Shown here piece by piece: positions 17,427-26,977 of a stretch of 37,322 bases of DNA. Source of the DNA: Spirochaetota bacterium (lineage in GTDB: Bacteria > Spirochaetota > JAHITG01 > JAFGFC01); assembly GCA_016931325.1 (NCBI GenBank), contig JAFGFC010000136.1, positions 1-37,322 of the forward strand. The letters are read 5' to 3'. The stretch's first letter is position 1; each line of letters begins with the position of its first letter. Below the pieces are notes generated by a model. That model was not told the DNA's origin, searched no databases, and was given only the letters and a program-made list of their open reading frames with translations. Made by a program: the position numbers and the translations under genes.

Positions 17427-18422
17427 TTACTTGGCGAATATCATTCTCCCTGCCGTTGTCTGCAGGACACTTGTCACGATAACATCCACTTTTTTACCCA
17501 TATATTGCAGGCCTTCCTCGACAACCACCATGGTCCCGTCTTCAAGATATCCGATCCCCTGGCTGGGATCTTTTCCTTCCCGTATGATCTGAACGGTCAA
17601 CTCTTCCCCGGGAAGAACAATGGGTTTCAGAGCATTGGCCAGCTCGTTAATATTGAGGACTTTGACCCCGTGTATCTGTGCCACTTTATTCAGGTTATAG
17701 TCGTTAGTGATGATCCCGGCCACAAATTTTTTAGCCAGCTCGATCAGTTTTTCATCCACTTCCCTGATACTGGGAAAATCATCATCCACGATCTGAACAA
17801 GGGTCTTGATCCCCTTTTTGATCTTGTTCAGAATATCGAGTCCTCTGCGGCCGCGCTGCCGTTTGAGAGAATCGGAACTGTCAGCGATCTGCTGAAGTTC
17901 ATTAAGAACAAAACGGGGGATGATCAGGATCCCCTCTAAAAATCCGGTCTCACAGATATCAGCGATCCTGCCGTCAATGATGACCGATGTATCCAGTATT
18001 TTGTAATTTTCAACCTTTTCTTCATCCTTGAGCGGCACGCGCACCTTGGCATCAAAAGAAGAACCAGGTAATCTTATTTCAAAGCTCTTGTAATATAAAA
18101 TAACTCCCAGAGAATAAGAAGATATGAGGATAAAAAGGATACGGAAATAATGTTCAGAACCCGCGGGAAAAGTCAATATGGGTGAGAGCAATTTAAAAAT
18201 AAGATCACCTAAAATAAATCCAAATAAAACACCAATAACAGAGAAAAAGATCCTTTGACCGTTCAGCTTGGCCAGTTGGAATGTTAAAAATTTAAAAAGG
18301 CCACCTGTGACAAGACCACCGATGGCATAATAAATGATCATGGACGTATGGCCCGTCGAATAACCCATTATGGCAGAAATTCCGCCCATGACAAGTATGA
18401 ATATAATATCCAGTACACGCAT
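17427..18422 (-). CDS. PIN/TRAM-domain membrane protein (YacL-like)
   Basis: N-terminal TMs; [27 protein letters not shown] motif; C-terminal TRAM-like [31 protein letters not shown]. Confidence 0.9.
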   Translation of the reverse strand: MRVLDIIFILVMGGISAIMGYSTGHTSMIIYYAIGGLVTGGLFKFLTFQLAKLNGQRIFFSVIGVLFGFILGDLIFKLLSPILTFPAGSEHYFRILFILISSYSLGVILYYKSFEIRLPGSSFDAKVRVPLKDEEKVENYKILDTSVIIDGRIADICETGFLEGILIIPRFVLNELQQIADSSDSLKRQRGRRGLDILNKIKKGIKTLVQIVDDDFPSIREVDEKLIELAKKFVAGIITNDYNLNKVAQIHGVKVLNINELANALKPIVLPGEELTVQIIREGKDPSQGIGYLEDGTMVVVEEGLQYMGKKVDVIVTSVLQTTAGRMIFAK

Positions 18423-18478
18423 TTTTAAGCACCACCTTTCTAATTAAAATTTGGGAGTAATATAACAATTTTAAATTG

Positions 18479-18955
18479 TTAAGGCAAGACTTTATTTACC
18501 ATTTTTTCGGCTTCTTCGTAAGTCATCTTTTTCGCGATGGAGATCTCCGTGATGATCTGGTTTAAAGCGCTTTCATACATTTTTCGCTCCATCAGGGAAA
18601 GCTCTTTCTCCTTGTTCCTGTTATTCAGGTCCCGAACAACCTGAGCAATATCATAAATAGAGCCTGTTTTTATCTTGTCCGTATTGTTCTGGTATCTTGT
18701 TTTCCAGTCTTCGTGAAGTTTCCCCCCTTTATTACCCAGTATTTTGAGTATTTTATTCACTTCTCTTTTATCAATAACAGCCCTTAATCCGATTTCATCG
18801 GCCTTATCAACCGGCACCATGATCTTTATATTGCCCTGAAGGATCTTGATAATATAATATTTAGTTGCTTTTTCAAGGATCTTTTTTTTCTCGATCGAAT
18901 TGATCTTTCCAACCCCATGCATTGGATATACGACATTTTGTCCGACTTTGTACAT
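18479..18955 (-). CDS. CarD family transcriptional regulator
   Basis: MYKVGQNVVYPMHGVGKINSIEKK; IMVPVDKADEIGLR. Start moved to 18955 behind AAGGAGGAG. Confidence 0.9.
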   Translation of the reverse strand: MYKVGQNVVYPMHGVGKINSIEKKKILEKATKYYIIKILQGNIKIMVPVDKADEIGLRAVIDKREVNKILKILGNKGGKLHEDWKTRYQNNTDKIKTGSIYDIAQVVRDLNNRNKEKELSLMERKMYESALNQIITEISIAKKMTYEEAEKMVNKVLP

Positions 18956-18972
18956 TGTTCTCCTCCTTATTT

Positions 18973-20334
18973 TCAAATAACGGTATTTAATTCGTTAATA
19001 TATTTAATGGGCTGGATCTCCTTTATCCCGGCGGATCGTTTTCCCAGCTTTTTCAGATTGCCGTAAGGGATGATCATCTTTTCAAACCCCATCTTAATGG
19101 ATTCATCAATACGCTGATTGATATAGGTGACAGGTCTGATCTCACCGGTTAATCCCACTTCGCCGATCAAAACGGACTTGACGGGGGCCGCTTTGTTCTT
19201 CGCGCTGGAAAGCACAGCCGCGGCAATTGCCAGGTCGATGGAAGGTTCTTTGATCTTCATGCCGCCGGCTATTTTTAAATAGATCTCCTGATGCGCCAGG
19301 TTCAAGCCAACCAGTTTTTCCAGTATGGCGGTTAAAAGCAACAGCTTGTTAAAATCAGTACCTTCCACAACGCGTCTTGGATAAGGCAGGTTGGAAGGCA
19401 CCACAAGAGCCTGGAGTTCGACCAACAGCGGTCTTGTGCCCTCCATGATCGTGGTGATCACGGAACCGGGCATTTTTTTATCATGGGCCTCCAGAAAATA
19501 GGACGAAGGATTGCTTACCGGCTCAAGGCCGTTCTGTGTCATCTCAAAAACACCGATCTCATACGTCGAGCCGAAACGGTTCTTCTGACTTTTCAAAAGC
19601 CTGAAGGAATGATACCGTTCCCCTTCCATATAAAGCACAACATCCACAATGTGTTCCAGAGCTTTGGGCCCGGCAATGTTGCCTTCTTTGGTCACGTGGC
19701 CGATCAAAAATACCGGCAGATTCATCTTTTTCGCCATGTGCAACAGGGTGCTGGTGGTCTCTCTTATCTGGGAAAAGCTGCCGGTTATTTTATAAAATTG
19801 GGGATTGTTGATCGTCTGGATGGAATCAATGATCACACATTTCGGCTCAAGGGAATGTGTATAATCCAGAATAAGGTTGATGTCCGTTTCCGGTAAAATG
19901 ATAATATTATCGCTTTTTATTCCCAGCCGGTCAGAGCGAAGCTTGATCTGTTCCGGAGACTCTTCCCCGGAAATATACAGAACCTTTCCCTGAGAAGCGA
20001 TCCTCTCGCTCACCTGCAGTAACAGAGTCGATTTTCCGATCCCCGGCTCCCCGCCGATCAATATCACTGATCCGGGTACGGCTCCTCCTCCCAGAACACG
20101 ATCGAATTCCATGATCCCCGAACTGATCCGTTTGGATTGGGCAGGGGCAATATCTTTTAAATTCTTCACGCCTGAGGGAACTTTTACGTTCTTTGTCCGG
20201 GATGGTTGAGATGTTGACAGGATCTCTTCATTGAGGGTGTTCCATGAGCCGCAGGACGTGCATCGCCCCAGCCATTTCGGGGTCTGGTATCCGCATTCAG
20301 CGCAGACATACATCTTTTTTACTTTTGTGCTCAT
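18973..20334 (-). CDS. radA: DNA repair protein RadA
   Basis: Zinc finger CAECGYQTPKWLGRCTSCGSWN; GGEPGIGKSTLLLQ; KNRFGSTYEIGVFEM. ORF track start 20436 overlaps mlaD; ATG 20334 fits better. Confidence 0.95.
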   Translation of the reverse strand: MSTKVKKMYVCAECGYQTPKWLGRCTSCGSWNTLNEEILSTSQPSRTKNVKVPSGVKNLKDIAPAQSKRISSGIMEFDRVLGGGAVPGSVILIGGEPGIGKSTLLLQVSERIASQGKVLYISGEESPEQIKLRSDRLGIKSDNIIILPETDINLILDYTHSLEPKCVIIDSIQTINNPQFYKITGSFSQIRETTSTLLHMAKKMNLPVFLIGHVTKEGNIAGPKALEHIVDVVLYMEGERYHSFRLLKSQKNRFGSTYEIGVFEMTQNGLEPVSNPSSYFLEAHDKKMPGSVITTIMEGTRPLLVELQALVVPSNLPYPRRVVEGTDFNKLLLLTAILEKLVGLNLAHQEIYLKIAGGMKIKEPSIDLAIAAAVLSSAKNKAAPVKSVLIGEVGLTGEIRPVTYINQRIDESIKMGFEKMIIPYGNLKKLGKRSAGIKEIQPIKYINELNTVI

Positions 20335-20335
20335 G

Positions 20336-21262
20336 TTATTTCCATAATAACGTTCTGGGATTTTTTTTGATCTGTTCGGAAAATTTGGCCAGATTATCAG
20401 ATGTTTTTTTGAGATTATCATAGACTTCGGCTTCATAGATCAGTTTACCAATGGTCCCCTGTTTGCGCTTGACAGCCCGTGTAATATCTTCCAGGTTATT
20501 GGACGAACGTTCCAGGTCCTTCATGGCGCTTCGAAGCCTGATTGTTGTGCTTTCAAGATTCTTGATGGTCTCGTTGATCCTCTTCTGGTTCTCTTCTGAA
20601 ATATCGCTGATATTCTCTGTCAATTTTTTTACCTGTTCCAGCACAGAAACCAGATTTTTTTCCAGCGAGTCAGCGGCATTTTTTATATTCATGATGGTTG
20701 ACCGCAGATAAGGCCGGTTCTCTTTCACGAGCATATCAAGATTGTACGCCAGGTCCCCGGCATTATTGAATAACTGGGAAAAGGAACGTTTTACTTCATC
20801 ATCGGTCAAAGTGGGCCCAAAAACACCTTTCATCAGTTTGGCCAGTTTGATGCTCATCGCATCCAGGCTGATCGGGTCCACCCCTGTTACCAGATCTCCA
20901 TCTTTTAAATATTCTCCTTCTCCTTCATATCCGTTGATCTCAACATATTTTTCTCCTAAAAGTCCCATGGTGTAGATCAATATTTCGTTCCCGGGCTTGA
21001 TCTTGAACTCTTCATTAAGATAAATAACAACTTCAACCTGATCTCCGGCGGGTTGAATATCTATCACCTTTCCTACCCTTATGCCGCCGGCAAAAATAAC
21101 CGGCGCGCCGATCTTCAGATCTCCTATAAAGTTGAATTTTATCCGCAGTTTGTACCCTTCTTCTTTAAACCGTATCTTTCCCAGAAAAAAAGTGGAACTG
21201 ATAAAGATAGCGATGACCATTATGGATATGATGCCTAATTTAAATTCCGGTGATAATTTCAT
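20336..21262 (-). CDS. mlaD: MlaD/MCE-domain substrate-binding protein
   Basis: FKLGIISIMVIAIFISSTFFLGKIRF..., GAPVIFAGGIRVGKVIDI, coiled-coil C-terminus. Confidence 0.9.
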   Translation of the reverse strand: MKLSPEFKLGIISIMVIAIFISSTFFLGKIRFKEEGYKLRIKFNFIGDLKIGAPVIFAGGIRVGKVIDIQPAGDQVEVVIYLNEEFKIKPGNEILIYTMGLLGEKYVEINGYEGEGEYLKDGDLVTGVDPISLDAMSIKLAKLMKGVFGPTLTDDEVKRSFSQLFNNAGDLAYNLDMLVKENRPYLRSTIMNIKNAADSLEKNLVSVLEQVKKLTENISDISEENQKRINETIKNLESTTIRLRSAMKDLERSSNNLEDITRAVKRKQGTIGKLIYEAEVYDNLKKTSDNLAKFSEQIKKNPRTLLWK

Positions 21263-21292
21263 TCGTTACTCCTCGATGCACTTCTTGTTGTT

Positions 21293-21408
21293 GATCGAAT
21301 CCTATCCCTCCTTGTCCCGTGGAATTTCGAAGAAATCCCCGGGATTAAATCCCCGCAATTCATATAATTGCAGGGGAGGGATTCGATCCGACTCACTTCC
21401 TGTGAGTC
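21293..21408 (+). repeat. Structured repeat element copy B (long form), between mlaF and mlaD
   Basis: Outer stem GATCGAATCC (21293-21302)/GGATTCGATC (21379-21388); inner hairpins incl. CCCCGCAATT..AATTGCAGGGG; terminal hairpin GACTCAC-TTCCT-GTGAGTC (21390-21408). Confidence 0.85.
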
Positions 21409-21411
21409 GTA

Positions 21412-22179
21412 CTAATACGGTATCGGGCCCTCTGATTTCCCCGTTATGAACTGGTGGACAAAAGGATCTTTTGTCTTCTTCACCTGATCCGGTGTCCCCT
21501 GGAAAATGATCTTGCCCTGGTATATCATAGCGATCCGGTCAGCGACCTTGTAGGCTGAGACCATATCATGTGTCACGATGATAGAGGTGACGGATAATCT
21601 TTTCTTCATTTCTATCATCAGGTCATTGATCGCATCAGCCGTAATAGGGTCAAGGCCCGTGGTCGGTTCATCATAAAGCAATATCTCGGGTTCAATAGCC
21701 AGCGCCCGGGCCAGTCCGGCTCTTTTTTTCATGCCGCCGGAGAGTTCAGCCGGTTTCAGGTCAAGAACATCGTACAGGCCCACAAGGGCCAGCTTGTCCT
21801 GAACGATCTTTCTGATCTTTTCTTTCCCCAGTTCCTTTCTGTATCGATAGAGAAAGAATCCCACGTTTTCATCAATATTCAAAGAATCAAAAAGAGCGGC
21901 TCCCTGAAAGACCATGCCGATCTTCATCTGTATTTTGGTTAAACGGGTATCATCCAGATGGGTTATTTCTGTCCCTTCAATATGGATCCTGCCTTTGTCC
22001 GGCTTCATAAGCCCTGAAATATGTTTTAACAGGACACTTTTTCCCACACCGCTTCGTCCGATCACAACCAGATTTTCGCCTCTGCGCACGGTTAAATCTA
22101 ATCCGTCAAGGACTTTGTTCTGTGACAGGGATTTATGAACATCAGAAAGCTCAATGATGGCATCGGACTTTTGAGACAA
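21412..22179 (-). CDS. mlaF: ABC transporter ATP-binding protein MlaF
   Basis: Walker A GRSGVGKSVLLKH, signature LSGGMKKRAGLARAL, Walker B ILLYDEPTTGLDPI. Confidence 0.93.
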   Translation of the reverse strand: MSQKSDAIIELSDVHKSLSQNKVLDGLDLTVRRGENLVVIGRSGVGKSVLLKHISGLMKPDKGRIHIEGTEITHLDDTRLTKIQMKIGMVFQGAALFDSLNIDENVGFFLYRYRKELGKEKIRKIVQDKLALVGLYDVLDLKPAELSGGMKKRAGLARALAIEPEILLYDEPTTGLDPITADAINDLMIEMKKRLSVTSIIVTHDMVSAYKVADRIAMIYQGKIIFQGTPDQVKKTKDPFVHQFITGKSEGPIPY

Positions 22180-22190
22180 TCGCTTCTCCT

Positions 22191-22976
22191 TTAAATATGT
22201 AAAGTAAAATTTAAAAAGGACGTCAGGAAATAATCCGCCACAAGGATAAAAATGGAGGACGTCACGACAGAACTGATGGTCGATTTTCCTACCCCCTCGG
22301 CTCCACCTGAAGTGGCAAAACCCTTGTAACAGCCAACAGTGGCGATGATCATTCCAAAACAGCCGGATTTTATCAGCCCGCTTAAAATATCACCCATTTT
22401 CAAGGCTGATTTTGAATTATAATAATAGGTTAAGAAAGGGGTCTCCAGCTCCAGAACAGAGACGATCGCGCCCCCGAGCCAGCCGATAAAATCAGCGAAC
22501 ATAACCAGAGCCGGCGTCATGAACAGAAGGGCCAGGAACCGGGGCACGGCCAGATAATGGACGGGATTGGTGCCCAGCGTCTTCAGAGCATCGATCTGTT
22601 CGGTGACCTGCATGGTCCCGATCTCAGCCGCGATGGACGAGCCGATCCGCCCCGCCATGATCAGAGCGGTCAGAACAGGAGCCAGTTCCCTTGTCATGGA
22701 AACAGAAACAACGCTTCCGATAAACTGTGACATGCCTTTCAGGGTGGCTTCCAGGGTCAATCCTGTCTGAAGGGCCATGACCATACCGGTAAAAAGCGAG
22801 GTAATAAAAATAACAGGTAGCGAATTATATCCGATGTGGACCATTTGACCCACAATATTCTTTGTATCAAAAGGTTTCCTGAACATCCACTTCAGGGTGG
22901 CCAGAAACAAAGAGGTGATCTGGCCCAGGGACGTTATGGCCTGCAGAATTTTTCTGCCAATGTATTCGAACATCAA
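22191..22976 (-). CDS. mlaE: MlaE-family ABC transporter permease
   Basis: TGMVMALQTGLTLEATLKG..., MTRELAPVLTALIMAGRIGSSIAAEIGTMQVTEQIDALKTLGTNPVHYL. Confidence 0.94.
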   Translation of the reverse strand: MMFEYIGRKILQAITSLGQITSLFLATLKWMFRKPFDTKNIVGQMVHIGYNSLPVIFITSLFTGMVMALQTGLTLEATLKGMSQFIGSVVSVSMTRELAPVLTALIMAGRIGSSIAAEIGTMQVTEQIDALKTLGTNPVHYLAVPRFLALLFMTPALVMFADFIGWLGGAIVSVLELETPFLTYYYNSKSALKMGDILSGLIKSGCFGMIIATVGCYKGFATSGGAEGVGKSTISSVVTSSIFILVADYFLTSFLNFTLHI

Positions 22977-24334
22977 GCTACCTCTGTGGGCACATAATCC
23001 ACTTTTTCAAGATTGGTGAACCGGGTAAAGCTCTTGTGGAACAGAACCTCGCGGGTTCCGATCGGACCATTGCGCTGTTTGGCCACGATCAATTCGCAGA
23101 CGATCGGTTTGTCATCTCCTTCGTCCTCGAGCGGGCGATGAATGAAAAGGACCACGTCAGCGTCCTGCTCGATAGCACCGGATTCACGCAGATCAGAGAG
23201 CTGGGGTTTCTTATCTTTTCTTTCTTCCACTTTCCGGCTTAGCTGAGAGAGCGCGATGACAGGAATGGTCAACTCCCTGGCCAGGGCTTTCAGGGAACGG
23301 GAAATAAAGGAGATCTCCTGCTGGCGGTTCTCATGCTTCCCGGCCAGATTGATCAGCTGAAGGTAATCGATCAGAAGCATTTTTAAATTATAGCGGGATA
23401 CCGCCCTCCTGGCCTTGGCCCTCAATTCCATAAGAGACAGGGCGGCCGTGTCGTCAATAAAGATCGGCGCATCGGATATGATCGCGGCTGAATTGGTCAG
23501 AGGGCCCCAATCCGCTTCACTGATATAACCCGTGCGCAGATTTTTAATGTTCACCTTGGCCTGGGACCCGAGCATCCTGTAAATGATCTGTTCGCGGGAC
23601 ATTTCAAGGCTGAACAGGCCCACCGGTATATTCTTTTCAATGGCCGCATGTTCGATGATATTCAAGGCCAGAGATGTTTTTCCCATGGTGGGACGGGCCG
23701 CGATAACGATAAAATCTGAATTCTGAAACCCGGCCGTCAATTCATCGATTTGATGCAGACCACAGGGGATACCGGTCACGTATTCCTTGCGGTTGTAAAG
23801 GTTATCGATCAGCTTGATAACATCTTTCATCATATCGCCGACTTTCACAAATTCTTTGCCGATCTTTCTGCCTGTTATTTCAAATATGATCTGCTCCGCC
23901 TTATCCAGTATTTCTGAGATATCCGAGGCTTTCCCCGACTCATACGCTGTCATCAGGATCTGATTGGCTGCTGAGATGAGTTTTCGTAATGTGGATTTTT
24001 CAATGATAATATCCGCATAGTGAGAAAAGTTAGCCGAGGTGGGGACGCTGTCCAGGAGATCATTTAAATACTGCACACCTCCTATCTCGTCCAGGAGGTT
24101 CTTGTCTTTAAGATAAGACGTCAGGGTAACGAGATCGACCGGTAACGAACGGTCAAAGATCTCGGCAATGGCATTAAAGACATAGCGATGTGATTCTTTG
24201 TAAAAATCATCGCTGCGCAGGCGTTCTATCCCTTCAGAGACCGTTTCTGCATCCAGGAGCATGGCCCCTAAGGCCGCCTGCTCAGCTTCAATGTTATAAG
24301 GGGGCACCTTGCCTGCGATAAATTCTTTTACCAT
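22973..24334 (-). CDS. dnaB: Replicative DNA helicase
   Basis: PPYNIEAEQAALGAMLLD; ARPTMGKTSLALNI; LLIDYLQLI; SDLRESGAIEQDADVVLFIHR. Confidence 0.97.
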   Translation of the reverse strand: MVKEFIAGKVPPYNIEAEQAALGAMLLDAETVSEGIERLRSDDFYKESHRYVFNAIAEIFDRSLPVDLVTLTSYLKDKNLLDEIGGVQYLNDLLDSVPTSANFSHYADIIIEKSTLRKLISAANQILMTAYESGKASDISEILDKAEQIIFEITGRKIGKEFVKVGDMMKDVIKLIDNLYNRKEYVTGIPCGLHQIDELTAGFQNSDFIVIAARPTMGKTSLALNIIEHAAIEKNIPVGLFSLEMSREQIIYRMLGSQAKVNIKNLRTGYISEADWGPLTNSAAIISDAPIFIDDTAALSLMELRAKARRAVSRYNLKMLLIDYLQLINLAGKHENRQQEISFISRSLKALARELTIPVIALSQLSRKVEERKDKKPQLSDLRESGAIEQDADVVLFIHRPLEDEGDDKPIVCELIVAKQRNGPIGTREVLFHKSFTRFTNLEKVDYVPTEVA

Positions 24335-24348
24335 TTCATATCACTCTT

Positions 24349-24792
24349 TTATTCTTTGGCCACCCAGACTTTAAGATCAGCTTTTACTTCAGGGTGAAGT
24401 CTTATCGGTATATGATAGATACCAAGTTTCTTTAAAGGTTCCTGCATTTCCAGCTGTTTCTTATCCAGGTCAAGGCCCAGGGATTTGACCTTATCAATGA
24501 TCTGCTGGGCCGTGATAGAACCGAATAATTTCTCATCTTCCCCTACTTTGGCCTGAATGGTGCAGTCTGTTTTTTCGATCTTTTCTTTCAGTTCTTTCGC
24601 CTGTTGAACGACCTTGGCTTCTTTTCTGGACTGCTGTCTTTTTTCTTCCTCCAGTCTCTTTAAATTTTGCTTGCTGGCCTGAAGAGCCAGTTTGTTCGGG
24701 ATAAGATAGTTGGCGGCAAAACCTTTTTTTACCTCTTTTATGTCACCTTTGTATCCTAATTTATCAACATCGGTGATCAGAATGACTTTCAT
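24349..24792 (-). CDS. rplI: 50S ribosomal protein L9
   Basis: MKVILITDVDKLGYKGDIKEVKKGFAANYLIPNKLAL; start shifted to 24792. Confidence 0.96.
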   Translation of the reverse strand: MKVILITDVDKLGYKGDIKEVKKGFAANYLIPNKLALQASKQNLKRLEEEKRQQSRKEAKVVQQAKELKEKIEKTDCTIQAKVGEDEKLFGSITAQQIIDKVKSLGLDLDKKQLEMQEPLKKLGIYHIPIRLHPEVKADLKVWVAKE

Positions 24793-24839
24793 ACGTTCCT
24801 CCTCCTTGCGATTTACATTTGGGAAATATTTCAAATTTT

Positions 24840-24864
24840 CCGAGCCTAAAGGCTCGGCTACAAG
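24840..24864 (-). repeat. GAGCC-palindrome repeat copy
   Basis: Minus strand CTTGTAG-CCGAGCC-TTTA-GGCTCGG. Confidence 0.75.
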
Positions 24865-24870
24865 ATGAAT

Positions 24871-25917
24871 CTATGTTTCAGGCTCATCAGCTGATTTTAA
24901 TTTTCTGAAATCGAACCAGATATCCAAAAGCCCCAGGCCCATTAAAATAATTGAACTGATAAGTAAAAATCGAGATACCAGGATAAAAAATACGAACAGA
25001 AGGACTGTCTTGAACATGAGTGAGAGATGAGAGATCAAAAGCCTGAACAGGAAAATAGACAGGCCCTGAAAGATATATAATATTGATACAATAAAAGACA
25101 GATTCAGACCGGCCTTTGACAGGGCTTCTAATTTCAAATTGAGAAAGAGGAAATGCAAAGCCCAGCTGGCGATAAAGACCCAGATGATATGTTCGTTGAT
25201 CTTCACATGGAAAATATTGAGAAAATCCATATTCTTTGTGATAAAGCGTGAAATAAAAAGAGTAGAGGCAAAAATATTAAGAATGAAATAACCTGTCAGG
25301 CCCATAAATAACAGGGAAGGGAAATAGCCCTTTACTATTTTCAGGCTTTCATTCATGATAAACAGCTGGTTCTGGATAAAATCATCAGAAAAATTCAATT
25401 TCTTGAGATCAGCAATATACTCCTTGGTAAAATTGCCCCATTGCCTGCTCCAGTAAGCCAGTTGGTCTGAAAAAAGGTTTATCTTGAAAATAACAACAAG
25501 GCCTATCACAATAAGAAAGATATAGCCGAAGAACAGATGAAAGGTCTTTTGCATGGTAAAATTCTTTTTTAAAGAATAATAATAGAGCAAAGCCGGAAAA
25601 AGACAGAGTATAAGATAAAGAACAGGCAACAGGAGGGTCAATGATTCCTGTAATCTGACTGTCTTGGGGTCTTTTGTTGTAAAAAAAGGGATGAAATAAA
25701 AGATAACAAAGAACACAGCGCTGGAAATCAGAGGGACCAGGAATTTGGCGCGATATTTATAGACCCCGATCAAAAGCGGTGATAAAGCCAGAGGGAAGAG
25801 CAGGATAAGAGGGAAAAAGAGGAACATGAAAGAGGGAGAGATATAAAAGATCAAAGACAGTAAAATAAGGATAAAGGGTAAAAGGGCACTAATTATAGTT
25901 TTATCATTCTTTTCCAT
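24871..25917 (-). CDS. DUF2232/YybS-like polytopic membrane protein
   Basis: Multiple hydrophobic segments; position between rpsR and rplI as often seen for this family. Confidence 0.75.
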   Translation of the reverse strand: MEKNDKTIISALLPFILILLSLIFYISPSFMFLFFPLILLFPLALSPLLIGVYKYRAKFLVPLISSAVFFVIFYFIPFFTTKDPKTVRLQESLTLLLPVLYLILCLFPALLYYYSLKKNFTMQKTFHLFFGYIFLIVIGLVVIFKINLFSDQLAYWSRQWGNFTKEYIADLKKLNFSDDFIQNQLFIMNESLKIVKGYFPSLLFMGLTGYFILNIFASTLFISRFITKNMDFLNIFHVKINEHIIWVFIASWALHFLFLNLKLEALSKAGLNLSFIVSILYIFQGLSIFLFRLLISHLSLMFKTVLLFVFFILVSRFLLISSIILMGLGLLDIWFDFRKLKSADEPET

Positions 25918-25960
25918 AGGTAAAAAATTTAGTTGAATAAATATATTTTAACAGGGTTAA

Positions 25961-26314
25961 TTATTCCGCTACATAAGGTAAAAGAGCCAGGTTCCTCGCC
26001 TGTTTAATGGCTTTGGATACTTTTCTCTGATGTTTGGCGCAACAGCCTGTAATCCTTCGCGGCAATATCTTTCCACGATCAGAGGTGAACCGTTTTAACG
26101 CTTCATAGTCTCTATAACCGGCTTCTTTTAAAGACCCGCTGCAGAACCGGCATACCTTTTTCTTAAACTTTAACCTTGATGGAATAGCCGTTTTATCAGA
26201 CATCTTATCAGATTTTTGATAAGACCTTGATGGCTTCCTGTCCATTGGTCTGGGTCTTCTGGGCTTTTCCTTACTCCCTCTTTCTTCTTTCTTTTTTTCA
26301 GGCGCTTCAGCCAT
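25961..26314 (-). CDS. rpsR: 30S ribosomal protein S18 with charged N-terminal extension
   Basis: [10 protein letters not shown]...[47 protein letters not shown]. Confidence 0.95.
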   Translation of the reverse strand: MAEAPEKKKEERGSKEKPRRPRPMDRKPSRSYQKSDKMSDKTAIPSRLKFKKKVCRFCSGSLKEAGYRDYEALKRFTSDRGKILPRRITGCCAKHQRKVSKAIKQARNLALLPYVAE

Positions 26315-26340
26315 TTATATCCTCCTGTAAAACATGATAT

Positions 26341-26544
26341 CTATTTTTTAACTGTAATGGCCACATCAGGACAGACAATAGCGCACAGGGCACAACCTGT
26401 ACAGTTTTCCATATTTTCCGGCCTTACATAATGGAGCCCTTTTTTATTGAATTTGTCCGATAGCTTTATCACCTTTTTAGGACAAATTCCAATACATAAC
26501 TCACATCCTTTACATCTCTGAATATCAATTTTAATTTCTGCCAC
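26341..26544 (-). CDS. 2x[4Fe-4S] ferredoxin (KorD-like)
   Basis: CKGCELCIGICPKKVI ... CTGCALCAIVCPDVAI; GTG start at 26544 (VAEIKIDIQRC); ORF track extends to 26649. Confidence 0.85.
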   Translation of the reverse strand: MAEIKIDIQRCKGCELCIGICPKKVIKLSDKFNKKGLHYVRPENMENCTGCALCAIVCPDVAITVKK

Positions 26545-26590
26545 TGAAAAATACCTTTCACCCGAAGAAATATTTGTGAGATAATTCATA

Positions 26591-26827
26591 TTAAACTCGG
26601 GAAATTTGATGACCGCCACACATGGGGCAAGCCACTGCAGAATCATCAATAACCAACCGGGTCCCTGTCTTGTCTTCGTCAGAAAGATAGGGCTTTTTTA
26701 TTTCACTCCACCGGTAATCGCAATCTTCACAACGATATTCTACACTGCAGTTATCTATTTCGTTTTCGAGTAGGTATTCCGTATCCTGTTCAACGATCTC
26801 TTCGCCTTCAAAATTCATATTTTTCAT
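26591..26827 (-). CDS. Small zinc-ribbon hypothetical protein
   Basis: CEDCDYRWSEIKKP ... ACPMCGGHQ CxxC pairs. Confidence 0.65.
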   Translation of the reverse strand: MKNMNFEGEEIVEQDTEYLLENEIDNCSVEYRCEDCDYRWSEIKKPYLSDEDKTGTRLVIDDSAVACPMCGGHQISRV

Positions 26828-26977
26828 ATTCAGGCTCCTGATACTTATTTTACTTAATTCAAGAATGATGTCAAGCCATTTTTTAATTTCCTGAATATTT
26901 TTTTTATCATGTCAGGATTTTTCTTTTTTTTATTTTTAAATAATAGACTTGATTAAAAGAACTCTTATAATTAAAAG

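Noticed and set aside
26341-26649. N-terminal extension of the ferredoxin ORF
   Set aside because: Upstream part overlaps the zinc-ribbon gene; GTG 26544 gives a standard ferredoxin.
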